A DNA stretch of 64,000 nucleotides from Erythroxylum novogranatense (GCA_029891385.1 CM057228.1:24672809-24736808), one strand, 5' to 3'; positions 1-13,000 are shown, counted from the stretch's first letter. The notes: a model not told the origin generated them from the letters alone. Numbers and translations are program-made.

Positions 1-600
1 ATCATTTAGTGGCTAAGAATGAAAAAAAATAAAGTGACTGAAGGTTCAAATTGTTGATGGTCTTAACTGTCAGAGATATGCTTCGATTAGACCTCCAGCT
101 CTACACTCGTTGTCCTAATGATGTCATTAAAATACTATATAAGGAATTAGATGACAAAAAGAGTCGTTCGTTTTTTTATATATTGTGATGATAAAGGGCT
201 AAAAAATGATTGAATGTTAGATTGATTGGAGAGGTGGATGACCAATGAACTTGATCGGTAGTAGAATTAAACGGTGCAAGGAAGATGACTGAATTAGGTG
301 AATCCACACCAAAGACATGGGACAAAGAGAGATAGATATAAGGGTTATTTATACTGATATTAAAGTGTTGCGAAATTCTTATATTCAGTTAGTGTTGTTG
401 ATAAAAGTTGTCTTAGATTCGAAATATGATATACGTGAGTATGTTGAGGAAACATTTATGTGATATGATATTGGTGTTATCGACACTGGAAGTAAACTTT
501 GTGAGTGTTTCGATTTTAAAAAGGAGGACATTGTTACATGCATCGTTTGTTGAATGATTTGATGATAGGGTGGAAAGTTGTGTGATAATTGAATGATTGT
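1..600. other. AT-rich stretch, no gene seen
   Basis: I see no convincing coding region, RNA gene or element end here. Reading frames are short and lack recognisable motifs. It lies just upstream of a relic LTR and is probably further decayed transposon sequence, but I cannot show this. Confidence 0.5.
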
Positions 601-1330
601 TATGTACTTTTTAAATGAGTAAAGATTGTGTTATGTGAATGAGTGTGCTTTTGCGAAATTGGAAAAAAAATGAACTACGTTTTACAAAGTGCCTTCGTGC
701 AATTTGATGTTTTCGAATGTGTGAATTTGTGAATGTGAATGTGTCTTGTATGACACAATGTGAGAAACAGTTAAGTTTTGAAATACGCCTTTGGGCGTTT
801 CTATTTTTTGAGTATGAATTATGTGTATTATGTGGGTTTGGTGAGGTCCCCTCCATATGAGTCGAGTGCTGCTTTGGTCTCCTCTCGATAGCCTTCTCCG
901 ATCGCCTGCAAGTGGCTTAGGAGTTTCGATTTCGGACTCCCCTCTATTCACGGCTGCACATGACCGTTATGCAGGAATGTGCAGTATGTTCCGTTAGGAC
1001 CGAAACCAACCCATTCTGATATGTTTTGTGATTTTTGATTTTGTTTATGTTCGTGATACATTTATATGTGATGCATTCATTTGTGAGAACAATTGTAAAT
1101 TTTCGAGAAATCAGTTTTGAAATCGTAAGAAATTTGGAAATTGATTAAGAATATTTTGAATGATTTGAAAGGCTTGAGAATTAAGTTTGAAATTCTTGCG
1201 ACTGGGAAATGTTTATAAATGACGAACATTTTTAAGAAAAGATTTTTGCTTATTTTCTAGTATAAATATGTTATCCACGGAGCGTAAGAAAATGTTGATT
1301 ATGATTTGAATGAGTTGGAATAAAGAGAAA
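601..1330 (+). repeat. Relic of a B-type LTR (downstream half)
   Basis: This stretch aligns by eye with 29450-29960 in the LTR of element B. Shared landmarks in the same order are a 'GCCTT(T/C)GGGC' block, a 'GGTCCC' block, the 'GACCG(T/C)TATGC(A/G)GGAA' unit near 960-980 and 'GTTATCCACG' near 1271. Only one copy of the 47-bp unit duplicated in B is present. No boundary or target duplication is visible, so this is an old fragment in plus orientation. Confidence 0.6.
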
Positions 1331-1640
1331 GAGAACATAAACGTATGGAAAGAAAAAAAATATCCGGATTTTGGTTTGGCTTAGTCTAAGGTTCCAACGC
1401 AACTTTTCGTTTCCTAAGATTTGCGCTTTCGGATGTCGGCATTTGTTTTCGTTTCATTCCGCTTCGAATTCGAAAAGAATCCGTTCTTTCGATTCCTGCT
1501 TTCGATTCTGTTTGCTTTGTATCTGTTTTTCGTTTTCCGGTTGGGATTCGGTTCCCGAGATCGGGTCCCAACAAGGGTACAGTGTGTGTGTTTTTAAATA
1601 CTATGAACTGGTGTTATTCCACTGATCATACTTCAATATT
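1331..1640. other. Unassigned, no gene supported
   Basis: A T/C-rich stretch between two LTR relics. It contains an open frame on each strand of 60-85 codons, but there is no start context, homology or domain to support either one. Confidence 0.4.
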
Positions 1641-2674
1641 TTAATGATTTTTAGATCGGTAGATATACAAATGAGATTATTCCTAATTTGTGGTGAACTA
1701 GAGACACGGAGTTACAAATGGTATGAAGAAATTAAAATCTAATTCAGTTTCTAAGATGTTTAAATTTCATATAGAAGTTGTGCATAGTATACTGATTTGG
1801 ACAAGAGCAGTCCAAAAATGTTTGAAGTATATCTTTCAAATTCCTGAACCGAATTGAATGATTTTGGTGTCATTGGAAACTTAAGACAATGGGGGACATC
1901 TTCTGGAAGAAAGTGTTATGTTAGAATGTTCAAGGGTATTGTTGGCAAAACACTTAAGTATAAAAGACATAAGGCATAATTGAAAGGACAAATGGGACAA
2001 TTCTCAATCAGTAAGGGCATAATTTAAAGAAAAAGTGTTGTCTTGCATATAAATGAAGAAGAAAAATGTGAATGGAAGGATAAGCAGAAGAGAATAACAA
2101 AAATGAGAGAGAAAGAGAAAGAGAGTTTGGTGGTTTGAGAGAAAAGAAGAGAGTGGGTTAGGGTTTAATTCTTCTTAGTCTTCAAGAAAGATTTTAAAGC
2201 TATCCAAGAAGAGAAAAAGGAAGAGGAAGAAAAGAGCTTCCATTTGAGTTAAAGATCTTTTCATTTGGTGAATAATCAAGGTAAGGTCATTTTGAATCTT
2301 TTAGATTTTTGGAAGAATTCTAGTTCATGGAGTTTAGAAAATGCTTGGGTTTAAGTATTTTAGAATCAATTTTAGTGATTTTGCATTATGGGATTTTCAA
2401 TTTGGATTCCTATTGGATAAGAATTAGATATTATGAAATCATATAAGGTTAGAAAAGAGATGACGAGAAATTGAGTTATGATATAAAGTAACCAAGTGTT
2501 CTTAACGTGTAAGCTTATGAATAAGCTAGACACATGTAAAGGGTAAAGATTGAAAAAAAAATTTAGAAAGATCATGTACAAATGAAGTGTAAATCTAAAT
2601 TCAATTAGACACATATGAATTATGAAATGGGAATGAGCATAAAACGTGTTCTAGAACATATGCCTGAGATTGTC
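1641..2674 (+). repeat. Relic of a B-type LTR (leader half)
   Basis: This aligns with about 28200-28880 of the B LTR. Shared landmarks are 'AAATGATTTTGG' followed by an 'ATG/ATGAGG..ACAT' block, a long purine-rich leader (2090-2240), the word 'CTTCAAG(A/C)AAGATTTT' and the donor-like 'AAGGTAAG' at 2279. The solo LTR at 2675 truncates it on the right. It and the relic at 601-1330 are in inverted order relative to B, so they come from two copies or a rearranged one. Confidence 0.55.
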
Positions 2675-3650
2675 TGTAACATCCCGTCACCGATGGGAAG
2701 GTTATATTGGTAAATTGAGACGGATTAGGATTTTTACCGCATATTATTGACTGAGCATTCATTTGGCCTCTAATTGTAGAGGACTGAGTCTTTTGTACAG
2801 ACACTTATAGGTACATGCATTCATGACATTTTTCCGGCTTTTGATTTTGATACTGATATGAATTGAGAAATTATGAGATAATTAGAATTGATTATGATTT
2901 ATTGGGAATCTTGGAAGAATTGGGTTTGAAAATGTGAATAGGAAATGTTTTAGAGTGATCGCCAGTGACAGTGAACTTAGGAAATTTTCTGGAAATTTGG
3001 GAGAAAAAGTCTAGACCGAAAAATTTTGAGTGACGGACTGATTGACTGTATAGTGTTAGAGTAACTAGTAAATGGCAATGGGAACTTTAGATTTATGATT
3101 CTAGAGATTAATGTGACGAGCCATTGAAATTTGGAAATAAATTGGACTGGAAATGAAATTGAAAAGTGAAAGAGATTTAAGTATTTCGCGAGGAAAAAGG
3201 ATAAGAGGCTTGAGTGATTTAACCTAAATGCCTTAGACTTTGAATTTGGTTAAAAAAAGGTATCTCCTCTATCCTAGGGCATTTTCTTCTCCCTCTCCGA
3301 TTTTTCCTCCTTCCTCTAACGATTGATCTTCGTTCTTTCCTCCTTCTTGGTTGTTTCTTAATGCTTGTCTTCTTTGTGAAAAGCCAGCCTTAAATCCTAG
3401 TGAGGATGAAGTTTTGTGTGGATTTGAGAGAAAACCGTGGGTGATAGAGAAAGTGGAAGGGGTTAGAGAAATTTCGGGAGTTAAAGAGGGGAAGCTTGAT
3501 TTGGTAAGTGAATTGGTTTAATGTTGTTTATTTATTAGTTAAATGCATTCATGAGTTTATTTGTGGAAGATTGGGGTAGTGATGGGTGAGTTATGACTGG
3601 TTTTAGAGAGAGAAAAGTAAAAAGGGAATCGAAGAAGACGAACCAGGGCC

Positions 3651-3830
3651 CGCATGTCGCGACGAGAAAATAATTAGACGTCGCGACGAGAAAAGGAGAA
3701 TACGCCGCGACGAGCGATAGATTGCACGCCGCGACGAGCGATAGATTGGGACGTCGCGACGAGCGGGTTTGTACGTCGCGACGAGAGGTTGTATAGACGT
3801 CGCGGCGAGCGTCCATACGTCACAGCGAGG
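3651..3830 (+). repeat. CpG palindromic short array in solo LTR Z
   Basis: About seven irregularly spaced copies of CGTCGCGACGAG or CGCCGCGACGAG in roughly 180 bp of otherwise AT-rich DNA. The core CGTCGCGACG is a perfect 10-base palindrome. The array follows a 'GAAGAAGACGAA' word and precedes a 'TAGACCTCCAATTTAGG' block, as in the LTRs of C and E. Confidence 0.8.
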
Positions 3831-4449
3831 ACCAGATTTCTGAACTAATTTAGTTTGGCTTTTGAGTCATAACTTTTGATATAGACCTCCAATTTAGGCG
3901 ATTCTTGATTCGTTATGATCTAGAGAAAGAGGTCTATAATTGATGTGAAGAATGAAAGTTTGAATTTAAATTATTAGGATCGCAATTAGTAAAATACAGT
4001 TAAGAGTGTGATTGAAATTCAACCTAAGGATTGTTCTTGGTAATTGAGATAAAATTGTGAGGTCCCTAAATGTAAAGGAAAGGCTGTTGGAATCTAGAAC
4101 TGAGCATAAAAGGTGAATTTGATCTAGAGAATAGTGATATTTATTTTGAGGTGATATCCTAGGGGATATGAAGTGATAAATTGACTGAATATTAGAAATG
4201 GAATTGATGGAGTTACATAACATGTTATTGAATTGGAAGTGAGTCATTATTGAGAGATTGAGTGGAAAGTTAGAATTTGACGAAAGAAAGTGGAAAATGG
4301 GAATTAGTACCGGGAAAGTCATGAATAGGCATAGTACATTTTTTTTATTCAGGGCATGTGCATCATCAAATTGTTTTGACTGTGCATTTTGTGATAGAAA
4401 TTATTTCACTGTTATAGAGGCTCCGATGGATCGATATTCCACAGATACT

Positions 4450-5184
4450 GGTGGGACTTCCAGGCTGTAGCTCGGAAGTACAGGTGAGTAACTTAGTTGG
4501 TTCCTCAATCTATGTGTGTTTAATATTATGCATTGATGCCATGTGGAGATAATGGATGGATATGTGTGCGTGCTTTTGACTGACTTCGGACCACAGGTGT
4601 TCGAAGTATTGGAAACTTGATATTGAAGTGTTATTGTGTGCAACTGCTTATGCATGCTTCAATGAAATAAACTGAAAATGATTACGACTGAAATACTGGA
4701 CCGAAGGTCCGAAGGAATGGGAAATGGGTCACTAAAAGGTAAACTGACTGAAAATGTAAATTGGGGCATATGCATCCATGCATAAAGGCATGTTCAGATT
4801 ATGATAGTTGTGACCTGAGTCGCTACTGATACTGAATAGAGCCTAGAGCTCAAACACTGTTACTGAACCGAGCCTCGAACTCAAGGGGAGTTAGTGCATA
4901 CCCAAAGGGCTCTCCTACTCCCTAGACGCGTCTGATTACTTATCACTGTTAAGCACTCGGTCACAACACTGTAATAAACTGGAAAAGAGTCACATGTGCA
5001 TTGCATACGAAAGTGATAACTGATCTACGAAATTGCATGAGTTCTGTAAATGGTTATATGATAATACTGAATATGTAATTGACTGAAACCGTGAATTGTT
5101 TGTATATGCATGAGTTGAGTGAACCATCGATGATGGTTTCTCACTGAGTTCGCAAACTCACCCAACATTGCAAATATTTTTTAG
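4450..5184 (+). promoter_or_regulatory. Intron-like leader module in LTR Z
   Basis: A short inverted repeat (ACTTCC...GGAAGT, 4456-4479) is followed by a consensus 5' splice site, AGGTGAGTAAC, with GT at 4484. The region ends with a pyrimidine-poor 'ATTTTTTAG' acceptor at 5184, so the bounded length is 701 nt. Just upstream of the acceptor are two hairpins, AACCATC-GAT-GATGGTT and TGAGTT-CGCA-AACTCA. The same order and nearly the same length occur in C, E and the A-type solo LTR. Splicing itself is inferred. Confidence 0.55.
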
Positions 5185-5687
5185 GGATTAAAGAGTACCC
5201 CGCTAAACAAACGTGAGTATGATTACTGCAAGAGAGTTAGATTTTGAAGTTGGGATCAGTTTCACATCTGCATTAGATTCATTTGGTATTATTGTAAATT
5301 AGTAACTCTGTAAATTTCGCAGAATAGTACTGTCTTATTTTAGGGCCCCAATTGGATATTGTTATAATTGTAATGTGATTTCTACAAGTGTTCAGGAATA
5401 GTTTTGGGCCCAATTGGATTACAGATTTTCGTGCATGTAATTGATTAAAGACTGTTGACTGTTTTCATACGACTGAATTTGTGTTTCTATTGGAACCATT
5501 TTAAAATTAAATATGGGCTCAAATTACTTACTGATATATGCGTACTCTATTGTTTTCAAAAAAATGGAAAATGCATTACCGAATTTTTGAATAGCATTCA
5601 CTGCTCTAGCATACCACCCTCGTGAGACACGAGCTCGGATATCACCCACGATATCGGGTTCGGGTCTTGCGGGAGTGGGGTGCTACA

Positions 5688-5704
5688 TTTTCAATGATCA
5701 TGCG
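5688..5704. other. 17-bp spacer holding both target duplications
   Basis: It contains the right copy of Z's imperfect duplication (TTTTC, 5688-5692) and the left copy of A's perfect duplication (ATGCG, 5700-5704). Element A therefore landed 12 bp outside the edge of Z. Confidence 0.7.
5700..5704. repeat. Target-site duplication of A, left copy (ATGCG)
   Basis: ATGCG immediately precedes the TGTAACACC terminus and is repeated exactly at 17834-17838. Confidence 0.85.
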
Positions 5705-6070
5705 TGTAACACCTCACTCCCGCAAGACCCGAACCCGACATCGACGGTGATATCCAGGTCCGTGCCCCGCGAGGGTGGCGTGCTACATCACTCAGTAGAA
5801 AACTCAGTATAACAATTTTTTTTTTACACAATCGCACACATATTATCATTAACGCGGAAAGCAATTTATATAATCAATACAATGGCCTTGGGCCCACTTT
5901 TTACATTTACAATTTATTTCGGTCAATTAACTTTACAACTTATCCAAATTAGTAATACAAAAGTCCAAGAATAGAAACACTAAGACAGACGCGAACTGAT
6001 CCCGACCACTTCGCTTCTTCAACGGCAAATAGATGTCATACGCCGCTGCCTAACGGGTATTCTTCTAAGT

Positions 6071-6937
6071 CTGAAAAATAGATGCAAATTTTGGGTGAGT
6101 TTTGCGAACTCGGTGAGAAACCATCATCGATGGTTCACTCAACTCATGCATTCACCAATCATATTAGCACACGGTAGCATTAATGTAATATCACATATTA
6201 TCACATTTCAGCCCAATTTCATATACATACAATTTCATCATTTACATCTTCCGGTCATTTACAATATATATATATATATGCAATGCGATGTGACACTGTT
6301 CCATTTTCATTTTGATTGTTGGACTGTGCTTCAAATCGCCCCAAGATCTTGGGCACATTGCGTTGAGCGGTGGCTCTGAAAACATTGGGCTTGAAGCTCG
6401 ATATATCGAGCTCATGGCTCAATACGTTGGACCGAGGTCACATGCGTTGGTAAAGCTCTCACATACGTTAGGCGTGATATGCCCCGATCGATGGTCGCTC
6501 GGTCACAATCGCCTTTTATCGATCACACATTTATGTTTATGCATGCAATGTACATATTCCAATTTCCATTTACATATCATTACTATTTGCCAATTCTTCG
6601 GACTTTCGGTCCAGTATTTCAATTATCTACATTTCCAATTTATTGCATCCTACTATATCACATTTACAATCCCATCCAATGTATCGAAACGAAACAGACA
6701 ATTAACACTTCAATATCAATTTTCATTTCTCGGACCTCGGTCCGAGATCTCCAAGATAACATTTACAAACAAGTTACTCACAAGTAGCACCGTTATCTCA
6801 TTCCAAATATTTCGACACCTATGGTCCAAATCAATCAAATTCAAATACACATAAACTATAAACCTCCATTATCTCCACATGGCATAATTGCAAAATCTTA
6901 AACACATAAAGGTTGAGGAACCAACTAGGTTACTCAC
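6071..6937 (-). promoter_or_regulatory. Intron-like leader module, 3' LTR of A
   Basis: On the minus strand AGGTGAGTAACC (GT at 6937-6936) opens and TTTTTCAG (AG at 6072-6071) closes an 867-nt segment. It contains hairpins CTCGGACC-GA-GGTCCGAG near 6735-6755 and GAGCTCGATATATCGAGCTT near 6395-6415. Next to the acceptor are the AACCATC/GATGGTT and GAGTT/AACTC pairs (about 6100-6140). Confidence 0.5.
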
Positions 6938-7377
6938 CTATTACTCCGAGCTAACGCGGAAGTTTCGCCCGTCGGTCGAACGACGCCCATTTGGGCCTCT
7001 AAAAGAATCGAGAAAGAACGAATCACTAAATATGCAGTTTGTGCACATGTAGGTGAAATATGCATGTTCATGAATTCCGGCCCTAATCCTTTTTTTTTTT
7101 TCATAAAATCCGTCTAAAATTAGAAATCTATTGGCGGCCGACGGCATGCAATTCGGACCTCTATAGTCCCCAATTAAATAAAAATGATTAACGGTCCATT
7201 ACCGGGGCCACGTCGGTTTCCGCCTAAAATTTCCAATTTTCACAAAATGAAATTCAATATTTTACAAACCGATGCCTCGAGAATCAGGTCCATCGGACGT
7301 CGAATGAAAAGAAATTGACAAAAGAATCACCAAATACCAAATAATCAAATCATACTAAAAATAACACATTCATATTA

Positions 7378-7505
7378 CACTTGCCTCAGGGCGAGGCGTC
7401 GCCTCTTGAGGCCAACCCATTTGGCCTCGTCATGAGGGCGAGGCGTCGCCTCGCGACTGGGCTGACTTACCTCGCCTCGCGGGGGCGACGCCTCGCGATC
7501 CGACG
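7378..7505 (-). repeat. GC-rich palindromic array, 3' LTR of A
   Basis: Repeated GCGAGGCGTCGCCTCGCG-like words, nearly self-complementary, in about 125 bp set within AT-rich sequence. It occupies the same slot, upstream in sense of the 'CGATGGACCTGATTC' block, as the CGTCGCGACG array of Z and C. Confidence 0.75.
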
Positions 7506-7559
7506 AGAGTTCTCTACTTCCTTGCCCTTTTCCTATTTTCAATCCAAATTTCCAACAAT

Positions 7560-8450
7560 CATAAATCTTAGCACACAAATCAGAAAAATACAAATTATAC
7601 CTTATTGGAAAGATAAAGAAACCCTCTACAATTCTCATGAAGACCATGAAAATCAATTTTACCCCTAAAGGTGTCAAAAATCCAATCACACCAACTGCCT
7701 ACACAAAACCTATCACAACAGGACAGTACCTTACCAATTCCATAACTCACTGATTCTTTAGTTAAAAATTACCACAACAATATGAGCAATCAGTTCACAA
7801 TGTTATCTACAACTCTTATGAACAACCCAACATCAAATTCTATTGTTAACTGTATCAAACAATTCCATAAACAATCTGTCTTCTGAAATCAACCAATCTG
7901 GACAGTAATTTTCCATTCAACATATCTCATAGCACAAATGTTACAAAATCACAACCTTATGTTCCTGAAAGATAAGATCCCAAACTTCAATGTTCATGAA
8001 GAACTCAAACTCCAATTCGATTTCTAACATTTTCAAATCTGTTATGCAAGTTTCTGACCTAACCAGCACTTAACATCACAATGTAGGTTCAGATTTTGAA
8101 ATTCCATATCTCCCACATCTGACTTCCAAAATTATAAGCCATATATCATTTTCAAAATCAATCTGTCATCTAGAACTCTTCAGTACAATTCAAACTCCAA
8201 TTCAATTCAAAAAATTACAAAATTCTTCCAAGTCCGAATGTGCACTAAATGTGCCAATTCAACTAGGTTTCAGTCAAGGCATAAAAACAGTCATTAGAAA
8301 TCAGTTCATATCTCCCAATATACAACTCGAAAATTAACAAGATCAGTGGTAATGGAAAGCTAACTCAATAGGCTACAACTTTCATGAAGACCATTTTCCC
8401 TAATCCCATACCAATTAATTTAGAAAAAATTAGCAAAACTCATTTGACAT
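7560..8450 (-). repeat. Five ~180-bp degenerate units, 3' LTR of A
   Basis: The core (minus strand) is CTTCATGAGAATTGTAGA or variants. On the plus strand the CATG-equivalents fall at 7636, 7817, 7995, 8181 and 8383, giving spacings of 181, 178, 186 and 202. The same series, with the longer interval farthest from the CpG slot, recurs in the LTR of B and the solo LTR at 21298. Confidence 0.7.
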
Positions 8451-10015
8451 ATTTGCGGGTACTGTTCCCAGACCCAGAAACAGAAACTTTCCATGCCAAT
8501 TTTCGACCTTCTAACATTAAAATTGACCAACACCTATTTCACACTAAAATGAAGCCAACATCCCAAAGTTTACTTGGGCACAAACCTCACCTCATTTTCT
8601 CACCTATACAATTAATTATGAACAAAACAGTACCATAGGTTCAAAACTCAATTTCCAGCTTTCAACATTAACCTATCTTCTATCACTTCCAACATCCATA
8701 ACACATCACTAAGCATCAAATTATACCTCTAATTCAACTACAAACTAATCACAACATTCACTTATATAATTTACTAAACTTTGGCAGCACATATCTACCC
8801 AATTATCATACTTGTTTCCTTTCATTTAAGCTAACAAACTCAATCCAAAACCAAGCCAAAACTCACTTAAAACTATAATCATTCATTCATCCATATATAA
8901 GCACATAATGAAACCCATTCTAACCTACCCTTCTTATGCTCAAGTACACATATAAATAGTCTCCATGCATGCTTCTACCTACTAAAAGAAAGAATATAAC
9001 CAAACTACTTACCTTAGACAAGTCAAGCAATCAAATCTCCAAAGCTTTGCAACTCTCCACACTTCCTACTTAAACACCTCACCCACGGCTATGTCACTAC
9101 ACAAGCACATCATCACCTTCTCAAGAATCAAACTTGGTCTTAGGGGTGTAAGGAAGAAGCAAGCAAAGATCCAAAACAAACCTCCATGTATGGAAAAGGA
9201 AGAAGAGAATTTGAAAGAGAAATGAAAGCACACCAAGGAATGAAGCAACCAAGTTTCGGATGAGAGGAAGAGGATAAGCTTTCAAAGCTTTTAAGTGATT
9301 TATTTGTTGGAGAATCCAAGGAGAAGTCGATATAATGGCTAAGATAAGACAAAGTTGTTTACTTAAGTGGACACTTGGCACTTAAAAGAGTAAAAGACAA
9401 AAACAACTTAATTAACATAATTTAATCATAATCTTTCATTAATCTCACTTAAACATTAATCATGGCACTAGAATAATTCTTAACATTAATTATCCACTAA
9501 TCTTATGCCATTAGTCAATCCTGTTCAGTACAAAAATTTCACCCAGTCAGTCCGTTGGAATTTTCCGGTCCGGGCAACAACCCCGAAAAATTCCAGAAAA
9601 ATTCCTATAAATCCTTAAAAATGTAAAACGCTTTATGGCGAACTCCAAATAATTTTTCAAACACGAAAACCACATTTTCCAAACAAAAACATCTTTAGGC
9701 CATAGACAAGGCGTTTTTTGCGGTTTGGGAATTTTCTCCGGAAAATTCAGAAAAATTCTGAAAATCCCATAAAATATAAAACAATTTTTGGCGACCAATA
9801 AGTTTTCAAATACAAGTATCCCATAAATTTCACAAAGATCTCCATTTGAAACCCAATGGGAAATGTCATGAATGCATGTACAATCATTTCATGTGCACGA
9901 TTGCTCTTGTGTAGCAATCCTATTAGACATGAGCAAATCTATGCAATCCCAATCTATCCCATCCTATGCCAATTTTATCATTTTACCCTTCCAAAGTAGG
10001 GGGTGGGATATTACA

Positions 10016-10035
10016 ATTCTCCCTCCTTAAAAAAA
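10016..10035 (-). promoter_or_regulatory. Polypurine tract of element A
   Basis: On the minus strand the sequence AAGGAGGGAGAAT directly precedes the 3' LTR. It follows a 'GAATTTCGAGGACGAAAT' word also seen at the end of pol in elements C (40711-40730) and F. This word is chromovirus-like although A has no pol. Confidence 0.8.
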
Positions 10036-13000
10036 TTTCGTCCTCGAAATTCTCAATCAACAGTGCTCAAGATGACAAGAATCATATGTTTCTACATGTC
10101 CCATACACTTTTCCATTCCATAATTCATTTTCCGAAAGACACAAGAACCATATTCGGTCGGTTGTTCCATCACTTATTTGGCTAATTCCTTATCACATCA
10201 CACAAGAAATGATCTCCACAAGATCGGTTGGCGATCTCACTTTGTTAACTAGCTCATTTACCATTTTCGATTAGCTATACCCTTTTGTTCCGATGCTATG
10301 ATTCATTTCCTTATTTCCAACTCGCTCACTTATCACGCTTTTATTCATCCCGTCTAGATTACTAATATTATCTTATTCTCACTACCATCCAATACCTTTT
10401 TCCCCGATCATATCTGATTAATTCATATTCCGTTGAGTACATCTGCTCAAGGTGTTACTTACAATAACATCATTTATCTTGTCCTTGTCCCTTCACTTTC
10501 CTTTTGATACTAAGACAATGACACTTAGCTCCATTTTGATAAAACCAAGTGTTAATTTACCATCGCAGTCATTCTTTATAGTCTATTGACTTTCTGCTCA
10601 ACTTCAACTCTCCTTAGACAATTCATTGTTCTATGGTATTCATACACTCTATTCGAATATGTACTTTACGCTAATTCATTTGTCGATCGGTTTTACCTCC
10701 ACTAACCCATTCGGTTTCCTAAGTTACTTTCCTTTGTCTCTCACATCACGCCTCAAATCCATATTGGTCTTTGACTCCGTTAAGCATTGTGCGGTGTAGT
10801 AAAGATTTCCACGAAGAAATCGTAACTCTATAACATGGTTATAACCTATGAAACCTAAACCACTTACGATTGTGCTGTTGACCATTCAAATCTATAAACA
10901 ATTTCACTTTTCACATATGATTACTAGAATGTATCACTTTGACTATTCACTTTCTTATTCACTTTTTTTTGTCTAGCACTTTTATCTACACATACCTTTT
11001 CTTTGAATCATTCGATATTGTAATTCGATTTGACTTGCATATTCACTACTTAAACTCCTTCACTCTTAACCATTCTTACCCTTATCCAAGATCCCCATTT
11101 TCCGTAAACACGCACACTTACCCATTATCTACTTTAAGTTTAGTGGGTAAATTTTCTGCTTATTTCAAAATTGTCAATATAATAGTCATTTATGCCCATC
11201 TTTTCCTCAATTAACACAATGTATCCTTATAGGAATCTAAAGTCTCCAATACCTTTTTATCAACGTCGGCTCAATTTATCTTAATCATTATCGCTATACG
11301 TATCATGGCTACCTCTAAACACATTTCTGTACAAATAGAGTCTCCAATTTTTTTCCGAACAATGTATTTCAATTACTAGTCACAAAGCAGCCCATGCGAT
11401 TATACTTGTCCCTATGCACACAAAATCACTTCACACAATTTCATCAGACTGTATCATAACATTTACTGGAACATTTCTATACAGATTGCCAAGTCTCCAG
11501 ATTGAAGCGATACAATCAATACTCAATTTATAAAATTTTTTTCCCAAACGTCTCCTTTTACAATTATCAATCTTATACCTCATACGTTTTTCCTCCAATT
11601 TTTTTGAGCTTTCGCAACTTCTGGATGTATCCAGCCTATAACCAATCCCAAGTAACTCCAAATTCCATATATATATATATATATATGCCTTACGACTTCG
11701 CAATTTATTTCATTTAATCTCCCAATATGCCATGTTCAAACACTAATTCATCCACAAATTGTATTGATCCAACTAGGAGTCACTTTGCAATAGGATCTCC
11801 TCTAATCAACATTCCATTTCTGTCATTGAATACTTTACATTTCCGTACATACAAGGTCATAAAACCTCATGAGTATGCCTAAGTAAGCCTCTTGAGACAT
11901 GACTCAATTCACATTTTGATTTAATACATACATACTCGTTTTATTCTAGTCATTCGCATTTTGATTTAATACATACATATTCTAGTCATTCGCATAAGTC
12001 TTGCTAAATCATAATATTGTTCACAAAATCTCATCACCAATTAGTGTCCCAAATTGCTTTTCAATCATTCTTAACTATACGCACTATATGCCATCAATAA
12101 AAGAACAGAACATTCCTTGCACTAAGGTCCCATTCGACAATCACCTAAACACTTCTTCAACACTTATTCAGCTACACATCACCGTAACATATTTCATCTT
12201 ATCAGGAGACCAATTAATAACCTATACCCTTTTAGACTTTCACCAAACTCCTCTATATATATTGATCCTCAAATAGAGGACTGATTCCATAATTATTCTT
12301 TATTTCTTCTTATACTTTAATCCATTATAACCCTTACACTTATAGCCACTATACTCAGTCACCGATCATCTCCTCTATGTTTTCCATGTATCTTTCACAT
12401 CGCTTCATTCATCACGATTGACTTTACTATCCAATAGATACTCCCAACGATAAATCGATAACTCTTTTATATATCACTATCATTGTTTCATTTTCCACGA
12501 TCATTGAACTATATGTCTCATCATTTTATTTTCATATCCGTCACATGCAGGCTTGATCTTGTAAGGTCATTACGAACTTGACTCATACATCTGTCATTTC
12601 CTTATTACTACGTATCTCTTTATTTTCCTCAAGATTCACAATCCCCAATACCCGACAAATCCGTTGATACAACTTCACCGTATCTCCATCCATTTATCTA
12701 CTTTACCCATCCATTTATCATTCTATGTCCAGATCTACATATTCAACTAATCCAAAATTTTCCGATATACTTGTCGATCTGCTTTCTTTTTTTCTTTTTT
12801 TTCTTACGATTTTATTATACTGATTTCCAAACCCTTATCACAATATTCACATAACCATTTCAGTCTCACGCTTATGCGCTCACGATCCTTCCGCTTCACA
12901 AGTTCATTTCAGTTTATCTGCACACTTTTATCTCACCATGCCTACTTTTTCTTCCCTACTAGGTACTTTGCTCTTTCGGTTCTAGGTAGACCGTTATGGT

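Larger units (their letters stand above)
2675..5687 (+). mobile_element. Solo LTR 'Z' (Ty3/gypsy, 3.0 kb)
   Basis: It starts TGTAACATCCCGTCACCGAT and ends GGGGTGCTACA, giving a TGTAACA...TGCTACA inverted terminus. Its first 300 bp match the LTR of element E and its internal modules match C and E in order, so it is a complete LTR of about 3013 bp with no internal domain attached. The flanks are TTGTC (2670-2674) and TTTTC (5688-5692), a target duplication with one mismatch. This points to LTR-LTR recombination removing the rest of the element. Confidence 0.8.
5705..10015 (-). repeat. 3' LTR of element A
   Basis: Read on the minus strand it starts TGTAATATCCCACCCCC at 10015 and ends GTGAGGTGTTACA at 5705. 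In sense order it holds: a purine-rich leader with donor-like AAGGTAAGT near 9011; five ~180-bp units (8383-7636); a GC-rich palindromic array (7505-7378); a 'CCGATGGACCTGATTC' block; an intron-like module (6937-6071); and a (TA)n run at about 6262-6281. Long open frames on the plus strand here are antisense and are not kept in the sister LTR. Confidence 0.85.

Noticed and set aside
1371..1625. 84-codon Phe/Ser-rich frame
   Set aside because: T/C-rich DNA gives such frames by chance. No homology or conserved copy in the window.
8951..8962. Plus-strand TATAAATAG in A's 3' LTR as the element promoter
   Set aside because: It is antisense to the element. It could at most be an antisense promoter, and I have no support for that.
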